The notes under the pieces were generated by a model. The model saw only the letters and a program-made list of their open reading frames with translations, was not told the origin of the DNA and searched no databases. 64,000 nucleotides of DNA, taken from contig CM043874.1 in NCBI GenBank assembly GCA_023846275.1, positions 25,517,630 through 25,581,629 on the forward strand, given 5' to 3'. The translations under genes were made by a program, and so were the position numbers. Source of the stretch: Vanilla planifolia (lineage: Eukaryota; Streptophyta; Magnoliopsida; Asparagales; Orchidaceae). This document shows positions 12,701-24,700 of this stretch, piece after piece (the stretch's first letter is position 1; each line of letters starts with the position of its first letter).

Positions 12701-15700
12701 TTTAAAGTTTGTAAAGTTTAAGGAGATTGTGGATTCAGTTCAATTTCTTGGACTAACTTAGATTGTCTTTGTGGTTTAATCTCTTAGTTCTTTTTTTTTT
12801 GGACAATAATTCTTTTTTCTTAACAAGTTGTGTATAATTTAGACTGTTTGCTAATTCAATGAAAAATGGGTGATTATTGCTTTTGTTTAAGGAATTGAGA
12901 AATTAAAGTCTGGCTAAAGAGATTGACATGGAGGTTTTTCATCAATTTTGCAAAAATGGTATTCTTGTATATCAATTTTTTTTAATAACATTTTGTGAAT
13001 TGTTAGGATTGATTTTTGAAGAAGGTTACATCCATAAAATTTTAGACTTTCTTAGTGATTAGAGAATAACATTTATAACATTTTTAAAATGGAGAATGCT
13101 TTCAAAGAATGTATTTGCTTAATTGGCGGTTGAGTTTGTTTCGATATTGTGGATTGACATGAACAAATGTAGCACAATCAAATATCTTGGAGAAATAATG
13201 GAGATTAGGCATGTATTGGTATCAGATTTAAGAAGAATTTGTCAAGATCTTTGAAATTTTAGGACATGAGAAGACATCCAATTAATCAAATATGTAATAG
13301 TAATGACAACTTTTCTTAAAAAAAATTTGGCACATGAGTTATGAACAAAAGAGATTTGACAACTTCTGAATGGTGTCTATTTTTCCTCTTTGTAGCATCA
13401 TTTTGCTTAGGTATATTGTCACATGAACCTTGATAAATTATTTTCTCACTTAACAGATAGTTGTCAAGAATTGATTTAAAATATCTGTTTACATTGTTAG
13501 TTTTCAAAGTTTAGATTTTTGGTTTGCAATTGAGTTTGAATTATTTTATTGGCAGTTTTTAAAACTAGCTAGTCTCAGATTTTTTTCATTAGAAATATTT
13601 AAGTCGTTTGAGTGCAATCATCAGCAAAATTAATAAGCTATGTAGCACATATGTAGTTGATTCTAGAAAATCTCTGTATGTCATTGTGAATCATAAAGAA
13701 TAGACGAGATGATTTGCATACTCGATTTAGTAAAGAATTTTAATATGTTTGGATAGTTGAAAAATCTCATTAGAAATGTTATTTTTGAATAGCGAAGAAA
13801 AAGTTTTTCAATATACAAAAAATTAGGATTACCCAAATAATAGTGTTATAATATAAATATATTATTATTTAAACTAAAAGAAAGAAAGTTTATTCTATAC
13901 ATTGTCTTTAGAGTTTGTCCAACCAGAGTAGTATCAATCTTAAGAAGATAGAAGTCTGAACACGTTTTAGTATTACCAATCATCATTTTCAAATCCAAAT
14001 TATGAAATTCATAATGAGTTTTTTTAAAATTTATTGATACAATTTTTCTCTTGAGTGAATTTACTGATAGACAACCAATTGTAATATAAGCTAGAAATCA
14101 ATAACACAGAGTTAAGAATTAGGTCTTTTGAAATGAAAACAAAGCATATTTTAACTACTTTTAATGGAGATCCTTTGAAAATATGGATAGTAAAATTCCT
14201 ATAGCACGGATAATAATTTTTCAGGATTGTAGCATCACTAATTGTATGATTAGACGTTGATGAATTTATAAACCATGGATTTATTCTATTGGTTTTGGCA
14301 CTCAAGGTATTTAGAAAATTGCTTTTTTGTGGTAATGATCTAGTACTAGGTATTGTGATGGGATTTGTAGAACATTGTGTTTGATTAATCTTTTTTTGTA
14401 ATACTTTTTTATGTTGTTTGGTAAATGGTTGTAGTTGTAAAGAAGCTTGTTATGTTGAAGAGATTTTATGATTGAGGTAAGGTTTTCATACTTATCAGAA
14501 TTACATCAATGATGGTAGCTTTAAAGAAGCTCCTTATGTTGAAGAGCCTTGATGCTACTTAATTGAGGCATGATTTCCATGCTTATAAGAGTTAGGTTGA
14601 GAAAACTTGAAGTTTGCTTGTTTTTTATGAACCTTCCAACAAATTTCCCTAGTGTGATCTAATTTTTTATAATAGTTATGCTAAGGTATTCCTCCCTTTT
14701 GTGTTTGATTGACAAATGGCTGTCTTTGTGATTCTCGGCCTGCAATTGTGGAGCTCTCAATTAGAGCTCTCAATTAAAGTATTCCAAAAAACCTTTTTGA
14801 ATAGTAGGTAGTGGTTTTGTTTTGCAAATTCGTCCTTTAGCCTCATTGAGAGCAGCATGGATCTCCTTGATTTGAGAAAGGATTTTACATATTCTTTTCT
14901 TCTTAACAATCTTTCTATATTTTCTTGTGTTCGTTTCCAAACATTTCAAGTTGTTCAGTTCCTAGTCAATAGATTGAATATTGAGTGGTAGTGAGCTCTT
15001 TTTGATGGAAGTTATTTGTTGTTTTTTCAATCTCAAAGTATTCAGCCATATGTTTAGCATTTGAATGACTTTTATTGGCTGCCTTCTAGTTTTCTTGGCT
15101 ATTTTATATAAGAGAAAATTCTCTCTAATATCATTATTCATAGAATTGATTAATCATAACATATTTGTGTTGTTTTCAATCATTTAGGTTTGGTATTTTA
15201 GATTTTCTTTTACTTGTTTTGCTACTATATTAATGAGATAGTCATCACTGTCTTTGCTATAAATAAAATCATCATAACATGAGAAATTGAAGATAGTTTT
15301 GCCCATTCAGTTTGTGTCTTATAATGGGAATGATTAAGGAACTCCAATATTGTTTTTAAGAAGATTTTCAATGATGGAGTTGACATTAGAAGAATTGTTT
15401 TGGACAAATCCTAACAAGGTGTTATTTTTGTACATGAGAATTAATTTATAGATGAAGTTTTTGAGAATTAAAATAGTTGGTCCATGAATTTATTTCCTAT
15501 TTTAGATTTAAGAGACTTAATACCTTAATATTGTAGACAAGGTTATTATCAATTTGAGCTTTTGTAGTATTCAAGTTGTTTGGAGGTTAGGTCCCAAAGA
15601 AATGGTTGTCAGGACGAGAGAGAGAGTGTACAACCCATTTGGAGGTAAGGCACCATGAGAAAGAAGTTGAGATGTTCAAAACCCTTTTGCGAATGGAAGG

Positions 15701-18700
15701 GTGAAACGAGATTAAGAGTCAGAAGAAGTTGTTACAATGGAATAGAGTAAGAAGACACCATAGAATTAGTCCAAGAAAATGTGGTGGCTTAGGACGAAAC
15801 AAATATCAACAACAATCATGACTATGCGATATGGGGAGATGTCATGGGATTTAGGGGATAAGTCATTCACCATAACATCACACTATAGTTTTGCAAGAAA
15901 AATTTAGGATTTGGTACCTTAGTGGCTTGAGAGAAATTTAGATACTATAGTAGAATTGGAAAACTTTTGGGGTTTTGGTACTATAGCATTTTTTATATCA
16001 TGTTGAATTTGTGGAGAATCGTATTTTCTTCTTTTATTCATGATTGAGAATTCATGGGAATATATAACAATAGTGAGTTATTCTCATAATCTTAATTTGA
16101 TAAAAAAAAATCTTCTTAAATAAAGAGACAAAATAAGAAAGAATAATTTTGAAAATAACTTAAAATTATCTTTACAATCATAAATATAAACATCAAATTT
16201 ATCAAAAAATTATAATTATTATTATAGCTAATTTATTCTAAATAGGACTAATTAAATTTAGAAATTTGAAATTCTACAAAGAGTCTTAAAAAAGCAATAA
16301 CAAAAGATATGATTTCTTAGGAAATCCATTCAAGAGGAGAATAATGGACATCACAATGAAATTTCAGTTGTTGATTTCAAACAAGGACTCAAGGTAGGAT
16401 ATGTAGGCTTTGAGAACTATTGACTCCACATTTTACCCTGTTATAGAACTGGTATTGCTTATCTACTATCACTGGATATAAATAGCTATTGTTGTAATGC
16501 CTGTCGAGTTTATTATGAGAATTTGTAATGTTGCTTTCTTGTATATTTATTTGTACAGGGTGTTGCTGTTGCCCTTCCTGTATATTTTGCTACTCAAAGG
16601 TATAAGAGAAGGCTTTTTTCTTGTATTTTAAAAAAAATCCTGAGGATATATGAAACTCAGCTTTTATATTTGTCTTTCTTTATTAACTGAATGAGATAAT
16701 GATTTTTTCGCACTTTGTTTCCTCCTGCACGCTACTTTGAGATGTATGTAATTAAAATAAGCAAAGCTAGATCTAAATCTATGTAAGGTAGTGTTTATGT
16801 TGCTTCATAATGGATGTGTTGCAAGTTCAGCAAATGGAAGGCGTTCAAATTGGCCTCTCTTTCTGGTTTTGCAGAACCTCTTGGTGTGGTTATTGTAGGT
16901 ATGTAGATGTTTGATATGCACATATGCTTTTCATTATAACACTCGAGTTCATCTCTTTAATAGTTGATCATCACCTGTAAAACTTACGAATCACTGTGTG
17001 AAGATTTGCATTCTCAGTCAGTGAAGAGATGGTGCACGACCAGTATATTAGTTTTGCTGCTTTATTAGTTTATGTTTAGGAGCACGACATGTCTATTAGT
17101 TATAATAATATCCAAAACATGGCCATCCAACTGCTGCTTCTACTCTCTTCACAAAATACAGAGGGACACACCCTACTGCAAGCCACATCATAACTAGAAA
17201 AAAAAAAAACAACAATTTGTATGCACATTGTAATTTATCTAGGCCTTCCCTGTTTCTTTAAAGAATTTTCTAGCTGTGATACTTTTATAAACACATTGAC
17301 CTGAACTTCTAAACCACTCAGCAGAAGGAATATTTAAGTTTGCCTCTTCTTTGAATTGTACTGAGTTCAGTTGTGAATTTTTTTTCATGGGGCTTGAAAT
17401 GCATGTTTGCGGTGGATGTATAGCTGCTGTAATTGATTCAAGATGCATTGATTATTTGAATGACATGATTTTGAAAATGTATTAAATTTGACGAAATAGA
17501 TGTTTAAATTCTGCAAAATAATTTTTGTAGTGATGAAAGGTAACTAATGATTAGCAAAACATAAATTTACTTAAGGCAGCTTGGCCCATGTTGGTTGTTA
17601 TTCTAGGGTCAACCATTTGCAGCAAGAAAAGGGCTATGTCTTTACTGGGCAGTTGTTTTAATGTTACGGTTTTTGAATGCTTTGAATAGTAGAACCTTCA
17701 TGCATAGAGAAATAAAGAATATCTGCAGTAATTTCTTTACAGTTTCATTAATTGAGAAATTAGATTGATGAATCACTACCCTCATTGTAAAATATATGAT
17801 TCCAGCTAGCTGTATGCTATTCCAATTGTGGAGGCATATTGTGGGTTAGGCGTTGAGGCTTTCTATGACCAAGCAGTTGTATTTGGCCTCTATTGTCTTG
17901 TATAGTATTTTCTTTTGCAATATGTTTGCAGCTTAAATTTTGATTGTTTTACTAAATAGCTTTTTGTCATGCCAAGTGCCATAGTCTTTGAAACTCTTTT
18001 CTTATTTAGAGTAGAAGGCAGGATCTGTTGATTGAATTGGTGGCATTATCCTTTTTAGCATTACGGATTTAATAGAATGCCCACCAGAAGTCACTGTGAA
18101 TTCCATTTAGTCTGCATTTAGTGCACGCTTCTCATAAATAATGGAGAGATTCGTTTCCTTCCTTGTGAATGGTTAGCACATCTGAGCATGCATACCATTT
18201 TACTATGGCCCACTGTGCCTAGCCTTCTGTGGGTGAAGTTCATTGATCATTGTATAACAAGAGTTATTAATTATTACTCTGCATGTCAATGCTGACGTTA
18301 AGTTTGGTGTTCCATTATAGCACACATTAATATATATGGGAGATCAATTGTCTGTTGTTTGAAGTTTCATCTTAAAAAGGGTTAAATCATGTGCATTTGA
18401 AATTGCTTATATTTACTATTTGGTATCAGTTCATTTTTTTTCCTTGCGTAGTTGAGGATTTGCATCTGTTTTATTAGTGCAAGAATCACCTGTTAGTAGC
18501 GTACTCTAGAATTTGTTACGGCTGTAACTATTCTTTAATGCTATCATAATATGTTAAAATATCTGCCTATTGATATCTCAAGAGGCAATCCTTGACTTTG
18601 TAACCTACATAAATTTTGAAAGTATGTTTGACAAAAATGAGTTGGTTTACTAGAGAATGAGAAGCTTGAAAAGCTAATTGCATCCTTTCTCCTCTAGTGT

Positions 18701-21700
18701 GGGATACTGGAGAATCTGGACGTCACTCTCCCTTCTTGAAAGGATATTTTGCTAGTTAAGATGATATCTCACACTTCCCCTCTTCTATGGGAGGGCTTTT
18801 TTTTGCTAATGTGTCATCTTCCGCTTCTATATTCTTTCTTACCCTCCTGTTCTTGCACCTTGCTTCTTCACTTCACAGTTATATTAGATGGGGGTGCCAT
18901 GGTAATCGTAAGCAAGCTTGTTGGAGATCTTCAGTCCTAAGCCACTTTTTTCCCAGCCCTGTTTTTTTTCCGTAAAATATGTTTTTCCTTGGCTTTCCCT
19001 TTCTCTGATTTCACATTTTTTCCTCTCCACCTCTCATTTTTCATTACAATTTCATTCTCTATGTCTACTTTTGCCCCTTCAGCATGATGGTGCTTATTTA
19101 GGTTAAAGGAAATAAAATTTCCTGAGTGGATAGCCCAACTTATGGAGTCTCGCTAGCTTTATTGACTAATATTTGTTATTTTTACTGACATTGGCAACTA
19201 ATATAGTTGTGATTAAGTTATGACCGGGGTGTTAAGAACAAAATCTGTTCAAAGCAGAGGCTACTTAGTCTTGTCGTGTTAACGTCTAATGTGTTCAAAA
19301 AAAAATTTAATGCTTCTTTTTTGTATTACTTGAGGTTTTGACTGAATATATTTAGTTGAAATTCGAAAAAAAAAAAAGAAGATGATTATACTTATATTTT
19401 TCTTTTATAAAAAAAAACGTACTTCAGTGCTATGAATGCTTATACATGCAAATGGTTCAGGTAAATGCTAGACCCTGGGGATCTATGTTTGCAGTTTTGT
19501 CTGAAGATATTATGAATGTTTAAATGTTATCAAGTGCACATGACCTTTAGTATGGTTGTTCAAAAAAGATCTGCTTACAAAATTTGTGAACCTTATGATT
19601 GTACTATGTCATGATGCATACAGTTTTAATGATTCCATCTGTTTATTATAGATGTGCTAATCTATCTGCTGATGTTGGTATTTCCTTGTACAGCATACCT
19701 CTTACCGAGCACTGTTGATGCAGAAATTCTTGAAGGATTACTTGGATCAGGTACCTTTTACTAATGTAATGCTTTTTTCTTCCAATAATTTCGAATCAGT
19801 TAATTTTTGTTTCTTGTGCACTTCCTTGTGCAGTTGGAGGAGTGATGGCTTTCCTCACGTTGCATGAAATGTTACCATTAGCATTTGACTATGCTGGTCA
19901 GAAACAAGCTGTTAAAGCAGTCTTCTTTGGCATGGCATTCATGTCTGCAAGGTTTGTTGTAATGAAAATTTGATTACCTTTACTGATATTGACATGAATG
20001 TATAATGTGTTCGCTCACTTACTTTTTGAGCCAACCTCAAGATGCATTCATAGTCTTTCAAAAAAAGTGTGATTGTTGTCCATAGAATCCATCTGATAAT
20101 ATACTCATGTTTTATTCTGTGTTACATTATTTTTGTTGGAAGGTACTAGATAATATTGTTCATTAATTGTACAGAAAAAATGTCCTCTTTTAGTTTGGAA
20201 ATTTCAATGCACTTGTCTATATGTTAATGGTATACTCATATTTTATTCTATGTGTTACATTATTTTTGTGGTAAGGCATTAGATAATATTGTTCATTAAT
20301 TGTACTGAAAGAATGTCCTCATTTACTCTGGAAATTTCAATGCACTTGTCTATATGTTAATGGTATACAATATATATTCGTACACGAAGACAAATTCACT
20401 TATTCTACCTATACTAAACATGTAGATACTCTTGTTACCATGTCCTTGTATTCTCCATATCATGTTAATGGGAAGTCGTTATAGAACATCTGTTGTGTAA
20501 TTATAAATTACAAAAATGCTTCTTACATGTGCATGTACATAATTTGTTGTAATCCTTTAGTAGGGAATAACTATGTTGAATTCTGGTTAGGGATCAAGTT
20601 TTGTCCAGTACAAGAATCATTTGTTTGTTTATGTTACAAATAAGTTGTTGATTATTGTTGTACAAAGTTTTGTAATTTGTTTTTGATAAAGTAGTTCAAA
20701 TCAGATAAAAGGTTTGTGCATATAAAAGTAAATATTCCCTCTTGTTTCAGAATCGAGCAAATTCTAGGTTTTTCTTGAGACCAATGTCATTATTTTTTTT
20801 CATATGATTTTCTTTTTATAGTTTGATTAGTATGAAATAGGAGCTATTTAGTTTATCATTTATAAGTATGATGTCGATATCCATGCTTATGGAAGGTGAA
20901 ATTTACCCTTGCATTTATGCTAATTTATTTTATTTTTTATAATTGCATACATAACCATTATATTAAGGGTTCTAAATGAACACCAATGAAGACGAAATTC
21001 TTCATCTTATTATTCAAAATATACCATAATTCAATTGTCATCTCAAAATCGTGTAAACAATTAACTAATATGCACTAGTCTGGTGTTTGAATTCCTCACA
21101 AAAAGTGTGCAATTTAAATATATAGAAACCATTCATTAATTGAGAAAAGGTATAAACGGCTTATAATTCTGGTTAACCACAGAGAAAAAACAGACACCAC
21201 CTCCATGGGATCTTTGACTACTACTGTAAGATGACTAACGTGCCAATTGGGATACCAAACATCTTTACATGACCGCACCTTCATGGGATCTTCTTCTACT
21301 ATACTGTAAAAACTTTGAGATCTCCAACCCACCATTTGAGATACCAAACTTCTTTACATGAAGCACAGATTAGGAACATGGCCTTGATCCTCTAGCTTGG
21401 GTATATTGTGAAGTACATCTGATTTATAAAGTTATACACTTTCAAGCTCATTGATCCCATTGGCATACATCTTATCTCGTGTCGCCACTAGTTGTGGTGC
21501 AATACTCTTGTCGTGGCATACATATTTGTTCCGTGCAAATTACAAACCATCAGTAACATGGTAAATGATGAAGACTTCAACCCTATGACATTGCTTAATT
21601 CCTTTAAAGACCTCGTTAGTCAAGCTCTAATCACACAAAAGACACAATGCCACAACGACATGCTCGCAGACCAAGCAGGGAAGGGTCAAACAAAAACACT

Positions 21701-24700
21701 TGACTTTCATTTTATTTGGTAACCATGAAGACGCTTCATATCAGGATGGGCTGTGGTATATATAATAATAACCAATAGAATTATGTTGCAAAGTAGAATG
21801 GAAATCTTTGGTGTTGCCATCAACTTCAAAATTAAATCTTAGGTGGTGTATTTGTAATACCTAATGGTTCTAAGCATTGATGGTAGGTAACATGGGCAAC
21901 TGTCAAACTAATTCCATGGTTTGATCCTGACATGAGCTAGAAAATGTTGTAGAGGTGGGTTTATTGATAGACATGTTTTACTCTGGTATGGATTTTTGTA
22001 CTTGTTTATTTACTTCTTGCATCTAGGCTATAGTTTTAGGTTGCATCATTATTTGTTATTCCATTAAGATGTTTCACAGTAACACATGATATAGTTTCCA
22101 CGCATTAAATTGCTGTTAGAACTTGGTCATGGTGCAATTGAGGATAATGAAGGAACTTCAACTTGAGTAAGGATCATGGATTGTGCCCACTTATTTGTAG
22201 TGAAGGCTTGATCTCTTGGAAGTTGCTTGTTTTGGATAAAGTTAAACCACACAATCTTGTGTAGGCGAAGCTTCTTTTCATGAAGATCTGGCCTAGCTCT
22301 CACCATGTCAATTGGAGAACCATGTCCATAATGGATACGTAAGTTGAAAAAGGGCCATGTAATGCTTAATTTGCTGTTTAGGATCAAGAGGCAAGAGGCC
22401 CTTGATCCAGCTTCTAAAGAGTAGCATGCTTGGCAGAGTTGATTATACCCACGTAAGGATGCCGAATTGTTTTTTTATGAAATTTTGTGCTTTTATTTTT
22501 GAAAATAAGGTGAGTGAAGGGTGCCACCAAGTGTACTATAGATTAAATACAAGAATAAAAGAGAATTTTTAGGTGATTTGATATTTTGGCTTCTCTGACT
22601 TGTTCTTTGCAAACATAGGCAAACAACGCCTTCTTACACTGATTTTAGGAATTTATATAGCACTGTATCCAATGGGATGCTACTTGTGCTTTTAAAGAGG
22701 ATTTATTGAGTCAAAATTGTCTTGCAACATGAACAAGAACTCAAAAGAGCCAAAACTAGAAAAAGATGAGGTGAGCAATCACAGAAAATTATCAGTAATG
22801 AAAACCTTGCAAATTCCCAATTATTAAAAGAGTTCAATAATTTGGTTAGAGGAGTTTATTTTTGCATTGAATCTCTGCACAACAGTCCCTTCACTTTTCT
22901 CATAAAATCTCGTAAGAATGTGAAAGAGTGAAAGAATTTGCTTTGTTTAATCTAGCTTTAATGCCCTGTATATAGACTTAGATGATTTATAAGTTAAAAT
23001 AATCATAAGAACAGTTTAACTTATTTAATTAGCCAATTATAAACATTGCATTTGAAATTCATGCCATTTCATTCTTTTCATATATTATATTGAATTGTCT
23101 GATCGTGAAAATTGAATTTTATGATCAGTTGTAAATTGGCCAAAAAAAACGCAACATGTCATTATGGTGCAATTAGACTGTCTCATGAGCTCCTGTTCTG
23201 ACAATTTGAAGTCATGTGTTGCCACAATCCGATGGGCTAAGTGAGGAGAGCATTAAAAAGCCTTTGTTGTTGCCACAATTGAATGAAAAGGCTGAGGCCA
23301 TTTCCAGAAATTTAGCTCTTGTTGCCACACAAGTTGATGCATTCATCATACCATTTGATGTCTAGGTGTAACTTAGACTCAAAAATATGTTGTGTATTGC
23401 CATGTTATCATGAGTTTATCATATCGTATGTTTGTTCTACTTGACTTCGATACGAAGATGAGCCTAATCGGACAACATTATCACTTGGTTGACTGCTTAT
23501 CAAACCTTTGGATCTGTGTTTTCAAACTTTTTTTATTCACACATTAAGATCTATTTTTAGACTGACATGAAAATTGTGAAAAATTAAGAATGTGTAAACT
23601 ATTTTAAAATATGGACACAAAAAATTTTGGGCTTAAAATATTAATTTTGAAATTTATCAAAATTCTTAATTTTGATAGATTCTTCTTAGTTGACTGAACT
23701 TGTGAGTTAAAACTGTAGTCTAGATACTAAAGCCACACCATGGAACTTGGCATGTGAAATCTTGATGATCATCTTTGTGAATCAATTATCCTCCAAGATT
23801 GTAGTTAATTTTTTCTCATTTTGTTCCATACCTATCTAGCTCATACTCATGAGTTGAAAGCATTATTTGGATGGCATAAATAAGTAATATTCTTAAGTTT
23901 GTTATCATCGAACTCCCTAAGTTGAGTCATGGTACTGACATATACTAATCCAAGGTGGTTGTGCTTCTCTGGAAAATTTGGTTTTCTTCTTGTATTTGCA
24001 GGGAATGCTAAAATGTAATGTACCATCTGGGGACATATTTGTGGTGCAGAACCTCATTGTGATGTTTTTTTAATCGCAATTAGAGTGGTGTGTAGTTGTT
24101 TTTGCATGTTAGGTTTTGTTTGACTGAAAAATTGCCATACCATTCTAGGTATAACACTGCAGATGTAATTATTAAAACGGTTGAAAACCTCCAACAAACA
24201 TTAGAAACTTTAACTTGCTTTACTTGGAAACCTGATATTGACATGAGAACCTGTCAAAAAGGTTTTATGGATGGATCGGCCAACTCACAATGAACAGGCT
24301 AACTTGATTTTGTGCCAAATGATTAAAATGTTCCTGTAACCTTATCTTTGTGCTAGAGAACTACCTTGACATTCCTTTTGTTCGGTGTTTCCTCGTATTG
24401 TGGTGACTAGCTCCATTATGTGAAACGAAACTGATTGGTCTGCCACTATTTAAACTGCCTAATCAACGAAAGAGTTCCATCCCAAGGATTTTGCGGGAGC
24501 CTGTACATTTATTCCTCCTCTTTAACCATCTTTTTTTCTATTTTCATTAATCTAGCTACATTTTTGCTTATTATTCGCCATCAGATTGGCATCTTTCACT
24601 TTAATGGTACCCTTGATAGTTATATACTCCATAACTAAAAGAGGCTTTTCACTGACATTGATGTGTATTAATTTTTTCGTATTGGTAGCTTGTACTTTCT

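Larger units (their letters stand above)
10753..16278 (-). mobile_element. Decayed Ty1/copia LTR retrotransposon, antisense in intron 7
   Basis: Diverged direct repeats at about 10753-11044 and 16001-16278 both start TGTTGAATTTG on the plus strand and end in CA, and serve as LTRs. Flanking pentamers AAAAG (10748-10752) and AAGAG (16279-16283) look like a target-site duplication with one mutation. The sequence next to the right LTR (TATATCA) fits a decayed initiator-Met tRNA primer site. On the minus strand the internal order is gag, zinc knuckle, protease-like region, post-integrase region, RT, then an RNase H side. Stops and frameshifts are frequent, so it is not autonomous. Lineage resembles Tork/Retrofit-type copia rather than the SIRE-like relics elsewhere in the window. 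Confidence 0.8.
4751..16558 (+). other. Intron 7 (11.8 kb) loaded with retroelements
   Basis: The donor GTAAAC at 4751 and the acceptor ending TTGTACAG at 16558 bracket 11,808 bp. Contents: AT-rich unassigned DNA (4751-7857) with a perfect 70-bp tandem duplication (6165-6304); an antisense copia gag relic (7858-8945); unassigned AT-rich DNA (8946-10752); and an antisense LTR copia element (10753-16278). The intron interrupts the codons for HNIPE and G, so the transporter's metal site depends on correct splicing across the insertions. Intron length could come from nested insertion plus small duplications. Confidence 0.85.
19952..24688 (+). other. Intron 11 (4.7 kb)
   Basis: Donor GTTTGT at 19952, acceptor ending TTGGTAG at 24688. 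It contains a two-copy 132-bp duplication (20101-20364) and a diverged two-copy repeat (about 21197-21363). Short frames at 21492-21722, 22127-22387 and 24096-24293 match no family I recognise. No retroelement core domain is visible. Confidence 0.75.

Noticed and set aside
18749..19106. Three overlapping plus-strand frames in intron 9 as a hidden gene
   Set aside because: Pyrimidine-rich low-complexity DNA inside a confirmed intron; overlapping frames with no motif.
20101..20364. Possible CRISPR-like or satellite array
   Set aside because: Only two adjacent copies without spacers; a simple tandem duplication.
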